Below, piece by piece: positions 1-8,934 of a stretch of 64,000 nucleotides of DNA. The position numbers were made by a program, and so were the translations under genes. Under the pieces are notes generated by a model. The model did not search any database. It was not told the origin of the DNA and saw only the letters and a program-made list of their open reading frames with translations. Position 1 is the first letter of the stretch, and every line of letters starts with the position of its first letter. The stretch is from an uncultured Cohaesibacter sp. (lineage in GTDB: Bacteria > Pseudomonadota > Alphaproteobacteria > Rhizobiales > Cohaesibacteraceae), in assembly GCF_963662805.1 (NCBI RefSeq), contig NZ_OY759877.1:121466-185465 (forward strand), read 5' to 3'.

Positions 1-440
1 CGGCGGTCGGGGCCGTAATAACCGGCGGCCTTGATGAAAGGCCTTGGATTCACAAGGCAATTGGCAACCCTCGCATAAAGCGCGTTTGCCGAAATCGGTT
101 TGCACAGAAACTCGGTCACGCCGGCGTCTCTGGCGTCGACCACCTTCTTCTTTTCCGAGTGGCCGGTCAGCATGATGATCGGAACCGTCGGATTCGCTGA
201 CGAATCACGATTGCGCATCATGCGGGTCAGCTCGATACCGCTGAAAATGGGCATAAACCAGTCAGTGATCACAATATCGGGCTGCGTCGACTGGAAAAGT
301 TCCAAACCCGTCGCGCCGTCTTCTGCTTCTGAGACTTCACGTGCCCCGAAACCATTGATCAAGGTCCGCAAGACGCGCCGCATATGCGCGTTGTCTTCTA
401 CGACCAGAAAGCGTAGCTGAGAGAGATCGACATTGATCAT
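1..440 (-). CDS. CheY-like response regulator (partial, runs off left edge)
   Basis: Reading the minus strand from the ATG at 440 gives a receiver domain starting MINVDLSQLRFLVVEDN. The acidic pocket E15/D16, the phospho-acceptor D60 in VITDWFMP, the Thr of IIMLTGHSE and the Lys of EFLCKPIS are all present, so the domain should be phosphorylatable. After the receiver fold the chain continues with FIKAAGYYGPDR and then leaves the window, so the C-terminus is unseen. Many alphaproteobacterial single-domain regulators carry a similar F-x-G-P-D-R tail, so this may be a stand-alone receiver and not a DNA-binding regulator. No partner histidine kinase is visible. It is transcribed away from nadK with a 156-bp gap. 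Confidence 0.85.
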   Translation of the reverse strand, partial: MINVDLSQLRFLVVEDNAHMRRVLRTLINGFGAREVSEAEDGATGLELFQSTQPDIVITDWFMPIFSGIELTRMMRNRDSSANPTVPIIMLTGHSEKKKVVDARDAGVTEFLCKPISANALYARVANCLVNPRPFIKAAGYYGPDR

Positions 441-596
441 TGCTTCTTTTGCCCTGCATTGCCCATCGTCTGCCAGAGGTCTCTCGCTTCCGGTCAGACG
501 TCATGATCGGTAAGTATAGAGGCTTGTTGTTAAGGAAGACTTTCCCCTATGGCTGTCTATTACAGACTAGCAGGGAACGGCCGGGGAGAACAAAGG

Positions 597-1370
597 TCAG
601 TAGCGAAATTGCTCTGTGAGGATGCGTTCGGCCCAGCCATGTTCGGGATCGAGCATGATCTTGCAGGAATGCTCCGTGTCCTCCCGGATTTCGACTTCGA
701 GGACCGATCTGATTTCGGAATGGTCGGCCACCGCGCTCAAGGGGCGTTTGTTGGGCTCACGCACCAGAAGATGAACCTCTGCTGTGTTGGGCAATAGGGC
801 TCCGCGCCAGTGACGGGGGCGAAAAGGGCTGATCGGGGTCAGGGCAAGAAGCGGCGAGTCGATCGGCAGGATTGGGCCGTGCGCCGACAGATTGTAAGCG
901 GTGCTGCCGGTGGGGGTTGCGACCAGCACGCCGTCGCAGATCAACTCCTCCATTCGCACCTTGCCATCAATCTGGATTTCCAGCTTTGCGGCCTGCGCTG
1001 TTTGACGAAAGACGGAAATCTCGTTGATGGCGAGCGCTTCATGCACCGTGCCGTCGGCGGTCGTGGCCTGCATGTGAAGGGGGCGGATCTCGGAGACTTC
1101 GGCCTTCATGAGCCGTTCCCTCAACGCATCCTCGAGATATTCATTCATCAAGAAGCCAATGGAGCCGCAATTCATGCCATAGATGGGAATGTCGCTGTTC
1201 ATATATCGATGCAGCGTCTGCAGCATCAGGCCGTCACCGCCGAGAGCCACAATGACGTCCGCTTGATCAGGAGGAACGGAACCATAGCGATGGGCCAACT
1301 TTTTGCGGGCTTTTTCCGTCTCTTCGGTGGCGCTAGAAATAAAGGCGATATTCTCAAAGGTCCGGGACAT
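597..1370 (-). CDS. nadK: NAD kinase
   Basis: ATP-dependent phosphorylation of NAD to NADP in the cytoplasm. The protein of 257 residues from the ATG at 1370 (MSRTFENIAFISS) has the diagnostic GGDG motif (ALGGDGLMLQTLH), the NE motif (AINEISVF) and the glycine/threonine-rich block TPTGSTAYNLSAHG that builds the substrate site. The frame stays open 21 codons further upstream, but that extension is not family-like and the ATG at 1370 gives the normal bacterial length. The next gene, cutA, is divergent and starts 95 bp away, so the promoters lie between them. Identification is firm from the motifs. Confidence 0.93.
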   Translation of the reverse strand: MSRTFENIAFISSATEETEKARKKLAHRYGSVPPDQADVIVALGGDGLMLQTLHRYMNSDIPIYGMNCGSIGFLMNEYLEDALRERLMKAEVSEIRPLHMQATTADGTVHEALAINEISVFRQTAQAAKLEIQIDGKVRMEELICDGVLVATPTGSTAYNLSAHGPILPIDSPLLALTPISPFRPRHWRGALLPNTAEVHLLVREPNKRPLSAVADHSEIRSVLEVEIREDTEHSCKIMLDPEHGWAERILTEQFRY

Positions 1371-1465
1371 TTCGATGGTCCGTCTTTTACTCAACTGATC
1401 CGCTTTGCGTGAACCCGTAGTCTGGAGTAGCATGGATCAGACTTTTTTCCAATTGGGAGCTGTCC

Positions 1466-1813
1466 TTGGACACCAAAAACAACAAAGAGCATCTTATGCT
1501 CTATGCAACCTGCCCGGATATGAAGACCGGCAAGGCCATCGCGCGGGCTCTGCTTGATGCGCGGCTCGTCGCCTGCGTCAATCTGTTGCCCGGCATGACC
1601 TCGCTGTTCCGTTGGGACGGGGAGGTGCAGGAAGAAGGGGAGGTGGCCTTCATCGCCAAGACCACCAGACCCGAAATCGAGGCAGCCAAGGCCCTGTTTG
1701 CCAAGCAGCATCCCTATGATGAACCCGCGCTTGTTGCTCTCCCGATTGTTGACGGTCTGCCCGGTTTCCTCAGCTGGATCGAGACCGAGACAGCGGACGC
1801 CGTTCCGGATTAA
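1466..1813 (+). CDS. cutA: CutA-type divalent-cation tolerance protein
   Basis: A protein of 115 residues of the CutA family, small trimeric proteins with a ferredoxin-like fold; in E. coli linked to copper tolerance, with no settled biochemical role. Family hallmarks are the strand LMLYATCPD, the ACVNLLPGMTSLFRWDGEV block and the C-terminal PYDEPALVALPIVDG segment. Two starts are possible: TTG at 1466 has a well spaced GGGAG six bases upstream, whereas ATG at 1496 would remove ten residues and has only a weak purine run. I prefer the TTG start for that reason. It is monocistronic, divergent from nadK, and followed by 176 bp without a gene. Confidence 0.88.
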   Translation: MDTKNNKEHLMLYATCPDMKTGKAIARALLDARLVACVNLLPGMTSLFRWDGEVQEEGEVAFIAKTTRPEIEAAKALFAKQHPYDEPALVALPIVDGLPGFLSWIETETADAVPD

Positions 1814-1989
1814 CCCGGTCTTGATCCGTCCCGCTCCCAAGGCGGTCTCGCCTTTGCCATCGCCTCGCTTATGGCCGGAGTGATTGCGGTCTCAGAGCGT
1901 CAATCTTGGTTGTAGTATGGTGTTAATACCTAGATAAAGCTGCGATGTGTCATGTTTGTCCTGTTCACAGACAAGGGAGGAGTGACAAC

Positions 1990-2568
1990 ATGGCCAAGAA
2001 AATTCTGCTGCTGGCAGGCGACTTTGGTGAAGATTACGAGATCATGGTTCCGTTTCAGGCTTTGCTGGCCGTGGGGCATGAGGTGATTGCGGTCTGCCCG
2101 GACAAGAAGGCGGGCGAGCAGATTGCCACCGCCATTCATGATTTCGAGGGCGATCAGACCTATTCGGAGAAGCGGGGTCACAATTTCACGCTGAACGGGA
2201 CCTTTAACGCGATCTCGGCTGAAGATTTCGATGCGCTGGTTGTCTCTGGCGGGCGGGCTCCGGAATATCTCAGGCTCAATGAAGCCGTGCTGGCTCTGGT
2301 GCGGCACTTCTTCGAGGCCAACAAGCCGATTGCCGCGATTTGCCATGGGGCCCAGTTGCTGGCCGGGGCCGGTGTTCTTCAGGGGCGCACCTGTTCAGCC
2401 TATCCGGCCTGCAAACCCGAGGTGGAGCTTGCCGGAGGAACCTACGCCGATATTGCCATTGATGCAGCCGTGACAGATGGTAATCTGGTGTCTGCGCCAG
2501 CCTGGCCAGCTCATCCAGCCTGGATTTCGCAGTTTCTTGCCGTTTTGGGAACCAAGATAGAAACCTGA
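1990..2568 (+). CDS. DJ-1/PfpI family protein
   Basis: A protein of 192 residues starting at the ATG at 1990, placed behind a strong GGGAGGAG ribosome site. It has the class-I glutamine-amidotransferase-like fold of the DJ-1/PfpI superfamily: an N-terminal KKILLLAGDFGEDYE strand, the acidic residue in GDFGEDYE, SGGRAPEYLR, and the nucleophile elbow AAICHGAQLLAGAG with Cys and His side by side. Members act as glyoxalases, deglycases or stress proteins, and substrate cannot be read from sequence. The His after the Cys and the nearby Glu make catalytic activity plausible. The next gene begins 51 bp downstream and may be co-transcribed. Confidence 0.85.
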   Translation: MAKKILLLAGDFGEDYEIMVPFQALLAVGHEVIAVCPDKKAGEQIATAIHDFEGDQTYSEKRGHNFTLNGTFNAISAEDFDALVVSGGRAPEYLRLNEAVLALVRHFFEANKPIAAICHGAQLLAGAGVLQGRTCSAYPACKPEVELAGGTYADIAIDAAVTDGNLVSAPAWPAHPAWISQFLAVLGTKIET

Positions 2569-2619
2569 AACAATCCCGGGATGGCCGGAACCAGTGAGTG
2601 CTCGGTATGGGAGGATGCC

Positions 2620-2994
2620 ATGTGCCGTTTGTTTATCGGGTCTGACCCGGCCATGTGGGAAAGCGAAACACGATCCCTTCGGATTGATGGCATGGTGACG
2701 TCGATCCGACTGGAGAGTTTCTTCTGGCAGGTGCTGGAGGACATCGCAGCGCGTGACGGTCTTGCCGTCACGCAATTGATCGCAAAGCTTTACCACGAAG
2801 CCGAGGAAGCCGACCACAATCTGGGGAATTTCACCAGTTTCCTGAGGGTTTGCTGTGGTCGCTATCTTGCGTTGCAGCTCACCGGAGACATTCCCATGGA
2901 TGCCTCCATTCCGATCCGCTCGCTTGATGCCGAGAGGATCCTTGATCGAGAGCGCAAGGGTTGGAGTGAAGAACGGCTGCGCCTTGTGACGTGA
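2620..2994 (+). CDS. Ribbon-helix-helix domain protein
   Basis: A small protein of 124 residues. The central segment RSLRIDGMVTSIRLESFFWQ, followed by two helices (LEDIAARDGLAVTQLIAKLY), fits the ribbon-helix-helix fold of the RHH_4 type common in alphaproteobacteria, where the members are mostly uncharacterised and thought to bind DNA as dimers. The start at 2620 (MCRLFIGSDP) is favoured by GGAGG about five bases upstream; an in-frame ATG at 2581 lacks a ribosome site. The last ~40 residues contain no recognised domain. It probably shares a transcript with the PfpI gene. Target genes are unknown. Confidence 0.7.
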   Translation: MCRLFIGSDPAMWESETRSLRIDGMVTSIRLESFFWQVLEDIAARDGLAVTQLIAKLYHEAEEADHNLGNFTSFLRVCCGRYLALQLTGDIPMDASIPIRSLDAERILDRERKGWSEERLRLVT

Positions 2995-3289
2995 TCCCTA
3001 GAGATCTATTCGTGTGGCCGGTCTTTGCCCGAAGTCGCAGCTATCCCGAAAATTTTTCCTATTGCAGCATGAATGTGATCAAATTCTTTCAAATTGGGTG
3101 GAATATATCGAATAAAAGATTGCATTTCTCTTTTGTTTGGGCTCGACTTTGGTACTGCCGGTCTGACGTTGGGAGTGGGTGTTACGGGGGTAGACTTCGG
3201 GAATGGCAATGGTCGACTGAGGGTCGCTTATTGCATCCAGGCCTGTCGCGCCGGCATATCAAAATGATAACGAATAGAGGGATATTAAC

Positions 3290-4882
3290 ATGAAGCTGCT
3301 AACCAAAGCTCTGGCTGCTACTGCTTTGGCTGTCGTGTTGTCCGCGACTGCGCAGGCAAAGACGTTGGTCTATTGTTCTGAGGGTAGCCCTGAAGGTTTC
3401 ACCCCGGCGCTCTACACGGCCGGCACGACTTTCGATGCGTCTTCTCACACCATCTACAACAAACTGGTTGAGTTCGAGCGCGGAAGCACCAATGTCATTC
3501 CCGGCCTGGCAGAAAGCTGGGATGTTTCTGAAGATGGTCTTGAATATACTTTCCATCTGCGCAAAGGCGTCAAGTTCCACACCACCGAAGACTTCACTCC
3601 GAGCCGCGAGTTCGATGCCGATGACGTGATCTTCTCGTTCATGCGTCAGAAAGATCCGAACCATCCGTACAACAAGGTTTCCGGCGGTACCTACGAATAT
3701 TTCGGTGGCATGTCCATGGACAGCCTGATCAAGGAAATCGTCAAAGTTGACGATAACACCGTGAAATTCGTTCTCAATCAGGTTGAAGCTCCCTTCATCG
3801 CCAACATGGCCATGGATTTCGCTTCCATCCATTCTGCAGAATATGCAGCTCAGGTCGAGAAAACCGGCAACCTCGAAATGTTCGACCAGAAGCCGGTCGG
3901 CACTGGTCCTTTCCAGCTCGTCGCCTATCAGAAAGACGCTGTCATTCGCTACAAGGCCTTTGCTGACTATTGGGGCGGCAAAGCTGACATTGACGATCTG
4001 ATCTTCGCGATCACCCCGGATGCATCTGTTCGTTACCAGAAGTTGAAAGCTGGCGAATGCCACGTGATGCCTTATCCGAACCCGGCCGACATCGAAGCCA
4101 TGAAGGCTGACGACAGCATCAACATGATGGAACAGGCCGGTCTGAACGTTGGCTATCTGGCCTACAACAACCAGATGGACAAGTTCAAGGACGTACGTGT
4201 TCGCAAGGCGCTCAACATGGCCATCAACAAACAGGCCATTCTTGATGCCGTCTTCCAGGGCGCCGGTCAGGTTGCCAAAAACCCGATCCCGCCGACCATG
4301 TGGTCTTACAACGAAAACACCGTTGACGATCCGTATGATCCGGAAGCTGCCAAGAAGCTGCTGGCTGAAGCCGGTGTTGAAGGCATGAAAACCAACATCT
4401 GGGCGATGCCTGTCCAGCGTCCGTACAACCCGAACGCACGCCGTATGGCCGAGCTGATCCAGGCTGACTGGCAGGCTGTTGGTGTTGAAGCCGAAATCGT
4501 GTCCTACGAATGGGGTGAGTATCTCAAACGCTCTTCCAACGGCGAACATGATACCGTGCTGCTCGGTTGGACCGGTGACAATGGTGACCCGGACAACTTC
4601 ATGTATGTTCTGCTTGGCTGCGATGCCGTTGAGTCCGGTGCTAACCGTGCGAAGTGGTGTAACGAAGAGTTCAACGATCTGCTCGTGAAAGCGAAACAGA
4701 CCACAGACGTTGCAGAGCGCACCAAGCTCTATGAAGAAGCCCAGCTGGTCTTCAAACGCGAAGCTCCGTGGGCGACCATCGCGCATTCCGTTGTCTTCAT
4801 GCCGCTGAGCAGCAAGGTCAAAAACTACAAGATCGACCCGTTTGGTGGCCACATCTTCTACGGTGTGGACATCGAAGAATAA
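3290..4882 (+). CDS. dppA: Dipeptide ABC transporter, periplasmic binding protein
   Basis: Family 5 extracytoplasmic solute receptor, 530 residues, delivering dipeptides (and in some bacteria haem or 5-aminolevulinate) to DppBCDF. A Sec signal peptide (MKLLTKALAATALAVVLSAT) ends at AQA-KT. The mature start KTLVYCSEGSPEGFTP is very close to enterobacterial DppA, including the Cys-Ser-Glu-Gly-Ser-Pro-Glu-Gly block, so the symbol is well supported. Other hallmarks are VIPGLAESWDVSEDG, YTFHLRKGVKFH and NADDV-like EFDADDVIFSF. It is first in an operon and is separated from dppB by ~206 bp with a hairpin terminator, the usual arrangement for making more receptor than membrane complex. The 295-bp upstream gap must carry the promoter. 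Confidence 0.95.
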   Translation: MKLLTKALAATALAVVLSATAQAKTLVYCSEGSPEGFTPALYTAGTTFDASSHTIYNKLVEFERGSTNVIPGLAESWDVSEDGLEYTFHLRKGVKFHTTEDFTPSREFDADDVIFSFMRQKDPNHPYNKVSGGTYEYFGGMSMDSLIKEIVKVDDNTVKFVLNQVEAPFIANMAMDFASIHSAEYAAQVEKTGNLEMFDQKPVGTGPFQLVAYQKDAVIRYKAFADYWGGKADIDDLIFAITPDASVRYQKLKAGECHVMPYPNPADIEAMKADDSINMMEQAGLNVGYLAYNNQMDKFKDVRVRKALNMAINKQAILDAVFQGAGQVAKNPIPPTMWSYNENTVDDPYDPEAAKKLLAEAGVEGMKTNIWAMPVQRPYNPNARRMAELIQADWQAVGVEAEIVSYEWGEYLKRSSNGEHDTVLLGWTGDNGDPDNFMYVLLGCDAVESGANRAKWCNEEFNDLLVKAKQTTDVAERTKLYEEAQLVFKREAPWATIAHSVVFMPLSSKVKNYKIDPFGGHIFYGVDIEE

Positions 4883-4890
4883 GATTTTTA

Positions 4891-4924
4891 GGACAGAGGC
4901 GGTCTTGCCGCCTCTGTCTTTTTT
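4891..4924 (+). terminator. Intrinsic terminator/attenuator between dppA and dppB
   Basis: ACAGAGGCGG and CCGCCTCTGT form a perfect 10-bp stem with a short loop (TCTTG), followed by a run of Ts. It sits eight bases after the dppA stop and should end most transcripts there, leaving read-through for dppBCDF. Confidence 0.85.
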
Positions 4925-5088
4925 GGCTACATGGCTCACATTCGGGCACGCTGCTGACCCGAAAACCCCTGCCTTTCGCAAAAGGTTTCCCATCGAGGGA
5001 ACCAAATACAAGAAAAGAAAAGGCGGGTTGCTGCTGAACTCAAAAGAACCTGCGCACTGCGCGTGTTCTCAAACGGACTGGCACATCA

Positions 5089-6096
5089 ATGTTGGGATTT
5101 CTCTTGCGCCGTGTCGGGATGCTCATTCCGACCTTTATCGGCGTGACACTTGTTGCATTCTTTTTCATCCGGCTGTTGCCCGGTGACCCCATTCTGCTTC
5201 TGGCCGGGGAGCGCGGAATTTCTCCCGAGCGCTATGCCGAATTGCAGAAGGCCTTCGGTTTCGATCAACCGGTCATGATCCAGTATTTCCATTATCTGGT
5301 GGGACTGTTTCAGGGTGACTTCGGTATTTCCATGGTGACCCGGCGTCCGGTGTGGGATGAGTTCTTTGCGCTCTTTCCGGCAACGCTCGAATTGTCCTTT
5401 GTCGCCATCATCATCGCGGTCTGTCTTGGCATTCCTGCCGGTGTGATCGCTGCGGTGAAGCGCGGCTCCTTCTTCGATCATTCGGTGATGACCACCGCAC
5501 TCGTCGGCTATTCCATGCCGATCTTCTGGTGGGCCTTGCTGGTGATCATCGTCTTCTCGGGCTGGCTGCAATGGACCCCGGTATCGGGCCGCATCTCTCT
5601 GATGTATTTCTTCGACTCGGTGACCGGCTTCATGCTGGTTGACTCGCTGATTTCCGGTCAGGCAGGAGCGTTCAAGTCCGCCGCCATGCATCTCATCCTG
5701 CCGTCCATCGTGCTCGCGACCATCCCCATGGCCGTGATCGCCCGTCAGACCCGCTCGGCGATGCTGGAGGTTCTTGGGGAGGATTATGTCCGCACCGCGC
5801 GTGCCAAGGGACTGACGAAATTTCGCGTCATCGGCCTTCATGCATTGCGCAATGCACTCATTCCGGTGATCACGACTATCGGCCTCCAGGTCGGCGTTCT
5901 GCTGGCCGGGGCCATTCTGACCGAAACCATCTTCTCCTGGCCGGGCATCGGTAAGTGGATGGTCGACAGCATCTCGCGGCGTGACTATCAGGTCGTGCAG
6001 GGCGGACTGCTCATGGTGGCCATGCTGGTTATGACGGTGAACCTCATCGTCGATCTGCTTTATGGCCTCATCAATCCGCGCATTCGGCATAACTAG
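5089..6096 (+). CDS. dppB: Dipeptide ABC transporter permease DppB
   Basis: Inner-membrane permease of 335 residues. The N-terminus MLGFLLRRVGMLIPTFIGVT is the typical first helix of DppB/OppB proteins, followed by FIRLLPGDPI and a large periplasmic loop. The EAA signature that contacts the ATPases appears as DYVRTARAKGLTKFRVIGLH, with the following HALRNALIPVIT and the family-specific LLAGAILTETIFSWPGIGKW. It lies 206 bp after dppA, beyond the attenuator, and is followed by dppC after 11 bp. Together with dppC it forms the translocation channel. Confidence 0.94.
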   Translation: MLGFLLRRVGMLIPTFIGVTLVAFFFIRLLPGDPILLLAGERGISPERYAELQKAFGFDQPVMIQYFHYLVGLFQGDFGISMVTRRPVWDEFFALFPATLELSFVAIIIAVCLGIPAGVIAAVKRGSFFDHSVMTTALVGYSMPIFWWALLVIIVFSGWLQWTPVSGRISLMYFFDSVTGFMLVDSLISGQAGAFKSAAMHLILPSIVLATIPMAVIARQTRSAMLEVLGEDYVRTARAKGLTKFRVIGLHALRNALIPVITTIGLQVGVLLAGAILTETIFSWPGIGKWMVDSISRRDYQVVQGGLLMVAMLVMTVNLIVDLLYGLINPRIRHN

Positions 6097-6107
6097 GGGA
6101 ACGCTTC

Positions 6108-7016
6108 ATGACTGATACAGTAGAAAAGGTCGAATCCGTCTCCCGCCAGTCGACACGGGCCGTGTTGAAGGAATTCTGGTTCTATTTCAGCGAAAACAAG
6201 GGTGCTGTCATTGGCCTTGCGGTGTTTCTCACGCTGGTTCTGATCGCATTTCTGGCGCCCTATCTGGTGCCGCATGATCCAAACCATCAGTATCGCGACG
6301 CCTTCCTTCTGCCGCCCTTCTGGCAGGACGGCGGCCAGAGCGCCTATATTCTGGGTACCGATGCGGTGGGGAGGGACATTCTCTCCCGTCTGATCATGGG
6401 ATCACGCTTCTCGCTGTTTGTTGGCGTCGTGGTTGTTCTGATCGCGCTCACAGGCGGCATCGTGCTTGGCCTGATTGCAGGCTATTATGGCGGCAAGATC
6501 GATACCCTGATCATGCGCATCATGGACATCATTCTGGCGTTCCCCAGCCTGCTGCTGGCGCTGGTCATGGTGGCCGTGCTGGGGCCGGGCCTGATCAACG
6601 CGATGATCGCGATTGCCGTGGTCTATCAGCCTCACTTCGTGCGCCTGACACGTGCGGCGGTGATGGCCGAGCGTGAGCGGGAATATGTGGTCGCGGCCCG
6701 GGTGGCAGGAGCGAGCTCGCTTCGGTTGATGTTCCTGACCATTCTGCCCAACTGCACCGCTCCGCTGATCGTGCAGGGCACGCTTTCCTTCTCCAACGCC
6801 ATTCTCGATATTGCGGCGCTTGGCTTCCTCGGGCTTGGTGCGCAGCCGCCGACCCCGGAGTGGGGCACCATGCTCGCCGAGGCGCGCGAGTTCATCCTGC
6901 GGGCCTGGTGGGTTGTCACTTTCCCCGGTGTCTCAATCCTCGTGACGGTGCTGGCGATCAATCTCATCGGTGACGGTCTGCGCGATGCGCTCGACCCGAA
7001 ACTCAAACGGTCTTAA
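6108..7016 (+). CDS. dppC: Dipeptide ABC transporter permease DppC
   Basis: Second inner-membrane subunit, 302 residues. It has the N-terminal cytoplasmic leader and first helix (GAVIGLAVFLTLVLIAFLAP) of the DppC/OppC family, the conserved HxxGTD-like segment ILGTDAVGRDILSRLIMGSR, and the EAA loop EREYVVAARVAGASSLRLMF. The C-terminus NLIGDGLRDALDPKLKRS is canonical. It starts 11 bp after dppB and ends 12 bp before dppD with a GGAGG site, so translation is closely coupled along the operon. Confidence 0.94.
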   Translation: MTDTVEKVESVSRQSTRAVLKEFWFYFSENKGAVIGLAVFLTLVLIAFLAPYLVPHDPNHQYRDAFLLPPFWQDGGQSAYILGTDAVGRDILSRLIMGSRFSLFVGVVVVLIALTGGIVLGLIAGYYGGKIDTLIMRIMDIILAFPSLLLALVMVAVLGPGLINAMIAIAVVYQPHFVRLTRAAVMAEREREYVVAARVAGASSLRLMFLTILPNCTAPLIVQGTLSFSNAILDIAALGFLGLGAQPPTPEWGTMLAEAREFILRAWWVVTFPGVSILVTVLAINLIGDGLRDALDPKLKRS

Positions 7017-7028
7017 GGAGGATTTCTC

Positions 7029-7883
7029 ATGTCATTGCTTGAAATCCGCAATCTGACGGTCGAATTCGATACCGCCATGGGACCGTTCCGGGCCTTGAAG
7101 GGCGTCGATTACGACGTCAACAAGGGTGAAGTTCTGGCCATCGTGGGCGAGTCTGGTTCGGGCAAGTCCGTCGCCATGCTCGCCACCATGGGCCTGTTGC
7201 CGGATACGGCGACGGTGAAGGCCGATGTCATGACCTTCGACGGTCGCGACCTGCAGAGCCTCAGCGCGAAGGAACGACGGAATGTGATCGGGAAAGACAT
7301 CTCGATGATCTTTCAGGAGCCGATTGCCAGCCTCAATCCCTGTTTCACGGTCGGCTTCCAGATCGGCGAAGTGCTGAAGACCCATCTTGGCCTTACCGGC
7401 AAGGAGGCGCGCAAAAGAACGCTGGAGCTGTTCGAGGCGGTGGGTATTCCAACGCCAGAGAAGCGATTGAACAGCTTCCCGCATCAGATGTCTGGTGGTC
7501 AGTGCCAGCGCGTGATGATCGCCATGGCGATTGCATGCCAGCCCAAACTGCTGATCGCGGACGAGCCAACCACGGCGCTCGATGTGACGATCCAGAAGCA
7601 GATCCTCGATCTCCTGATGGACATCCAGTCACGCAGCGAGATGGCGCTGATCATGATCACCCATGACATGGGTGTCGTGGCGGAGACCGCAGACCGGGTC
7701 GTCGTGCAGTATAACGGCGAGCAGATGGAAGAGGCGGGTGTGCTCGAGCTGTTCGAAAGCCCCAAGCATCCATACACCAAGGCCCTTCTTTCGGCGCTGC
7801 CGGAAAGAGCCGAGGGGGATCGCCTGCCGACGGTCAGTGATTTTGCCAGTGCCTATAGCAAAGAGGATACAGTTGCATCATGA
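7029..7883 (+). CDS. dppD: Dipeptide ABC transporter ATP-binding protein DppD
   Basis: Cytoplasmic ATPase of 284 residues: Walker A GESGSGKSV, Q-loop FQEPIASLNP, signature MSGGQCQRVMIA, Walker B LLIADEPTTALDVT and the switch His in MITHDMGVV. The protein ends shortly after the peptide-transporter tail (HPYTKALLSALPER) and is about 40 residues shorter than E. coli DppD; it has no evident iron-sulfur cysteine cluster at the C-terminus. Its stop overlaps the dppF start as ATGA, indicating translational coupling. It pairs with DppF to energise import. Confidence 0.93.
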   Translation: MSLLEIRNLTVEFDTAMGPFRALKGVDYDVNKGEVLAIVGESGSGKSVAMLATMGLLPDTATVKADVMTFDGRDLQSLSAKERRNVIGKDISMIFQEPIASLNPCFTVGFQIGEVLKTHLGLTGKEARKRTLELFEAVGIPTPEKRLNSFPHQMSGGQCQRVMIAMAIACQPKLLIADEPTTALDVTIQKQILDLLMDIQSRSEMALIMITHDMGVVAETADRVVVQYNGEQMEEAGVLELFESPKHPYTKALLSALPERAEGDRLPTVSDFASAYSKEDTVAS

Positions 7884-8725
7884 GTGTTGAAACTTCTCCT
7901 GTTTTGCAGGTGCGCGGCATCACCCGCGACTATGTCACCAAGGTCGGCATGTTCGGCAAGACCGAGACCGTGCAGGCCCTCAAAGGCATCGATTTCGATC
8001 TGATGAAGGGCGAGACCCTTGCGCTCGTTGGTGAATCCGGCTGCGGAAAGTCGACCCTTGCGCGCATCCTGACCCTTATCGATGCCCAGACATCGGGCGA
8101 GCTTAAGATCGGTGATAAGTCGATCAACATTGCCAAGAAAAAGGTCTCAAGGGACCTGCGCAAGACGATCCAGATCGTGTTCCAGAACCCTTATGGCTCC
8201 CTCAATCCGCGCCAGAAGGTTGGTGCGGTGCTGGAGGAGCCTCTGCTGATCAACCATCCGGAGATGTCATCGGCCGAGCGCCGCGACAAGGCGATGGAAA
8301 TGCTGCAAAAGGTCGGTCTGGCCCCTGAGCATTTCGGGCGCTATCCGCACATGTTCTCGGGTGGTCAGCGGCAGCGCATTGCCATCGGTCGTGCCCTGAT
8401 GCTCCGCCCGGAGATCCTCGTGCTCGACGAGCCCGTTTCGGCGCTCGATCTGTCCATTCAGGCCCAGATCCTCAACCTGCTGAAAGACTTGCAGGACGAG
8501 TTCAATCTCTCCTATCTCTTCATCTCTCACGATCTGAGTGTGGTCAAGTATCTCGCCGATCGGGTGATGGTGATGTATTACGGCGAGATTGTCGAACATG
8601 GCTCCCGCGATCAAGTCTTCAGTGATCCCCAGCATGATTATACCAAGACGCTCCTTGCTGCGACGCCGCAGACGAGCATCGAGAGGATCCGCGCACGGGT
8701 GATGGAGCAGAAAAAGTCTGCCTGA
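7880..8725 (+). CDS. dppF: Dipeptide ABC transporter ATP-binding protein DppF
   Basis: Second ATPase of the dipeptide transporter, 281 residues. Walker A GESGCGKST, Q-loop FQNPYGSLNPRQKV, signature FSGGQRQRIAIGRAL, Walker B ILVLDEPVSALDLS and LFISHDLSVVKYLADRV are all present. The N-terminus includes the extra strand TRDYVTKVGMFGKTETVQAL typical of DppF/OppF proteins. It overlaps dppD by four bases and is the last gene of the operon; a strong terminator follows 26 bp after its stop. Confidence 0.94.
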   Translation: MSVETSPVLQVRGITRDYVTKVGMFGKTETVQALKGIDFDLMKGETLALVGESGCGKSTLARILTLIDAQTSGELKIGDKSINIAKKKVSRDLRKTIQIVFQNPYGSLNPRQKVGAVLEEPLLINHPEMSSAERRDKAMEMLQKVGLAPEHFGRYPHMFSGGQRQRIAIGRALMLRPEILVLDEPVSALDLSIQAQILNLLKDLQDEFNLSYLFISHDLSVVKYLADRVMVMYYGEIVEHGSRDQVFSDPQHDYTKTLLAATPQTSIERIRARVMEQKKSA

Positions 8726-8751
8726 GCCCTCGCGTTCGTTAAGATTCTAAG

Positions 8752-8783
8752 CCCGCCGCGCACCTCGCTCGGCGGGTTTTTTG
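8752..8783 (+). terminator. Intrinsic terminator after the dpp operon
   Basis: CCCGCCG and CGGCGGG pair around a short loop and are followed directly by six Ts. It closes the dppABCDF operon. Confidence 0.85.
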
Positions 8784-8934
8784 TTGGCTCAATCGACTTT
8801 CGTTTTAGCCCAAAAATGCAAACCCAAGCTGAGCTGATGCGCATAGCCCTGCGGCAATTTGTCAGCTAAGCTCGCCCTGAGGAGAACCGGCGCCAACGCG
8901 AGTGCCGGCATGACAAGTCGGGGAGGAATTGAGG

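Noticed and set aside
810..1412. Plus-strand open frame of 200 codons over nadK
   Set aside because: Antisense of a clear NAD kinase; no motif of its own.
2991..3289. Plus-strand frame of 100 codons before dppA
   Set aside because: Ends at the dppA start, has many Trp/Arg/Cys codons and no ribosome site; taken as promoter and leader region.
3299..5011. Minus-strand open frame of 570 codons opposite dppA
   Set aside because: It mirrors the codon pattern of dppA, has no family motif or membrane logic, and lacks a ribosome site; dppA is unmistakable.
5086..6090. Minus-strand open frame of 334 codons opposite dppB
   Set aside because: Composition is His/Asp/Arg-rich in the way of antisense frames of membrane genes; no conserved motif.
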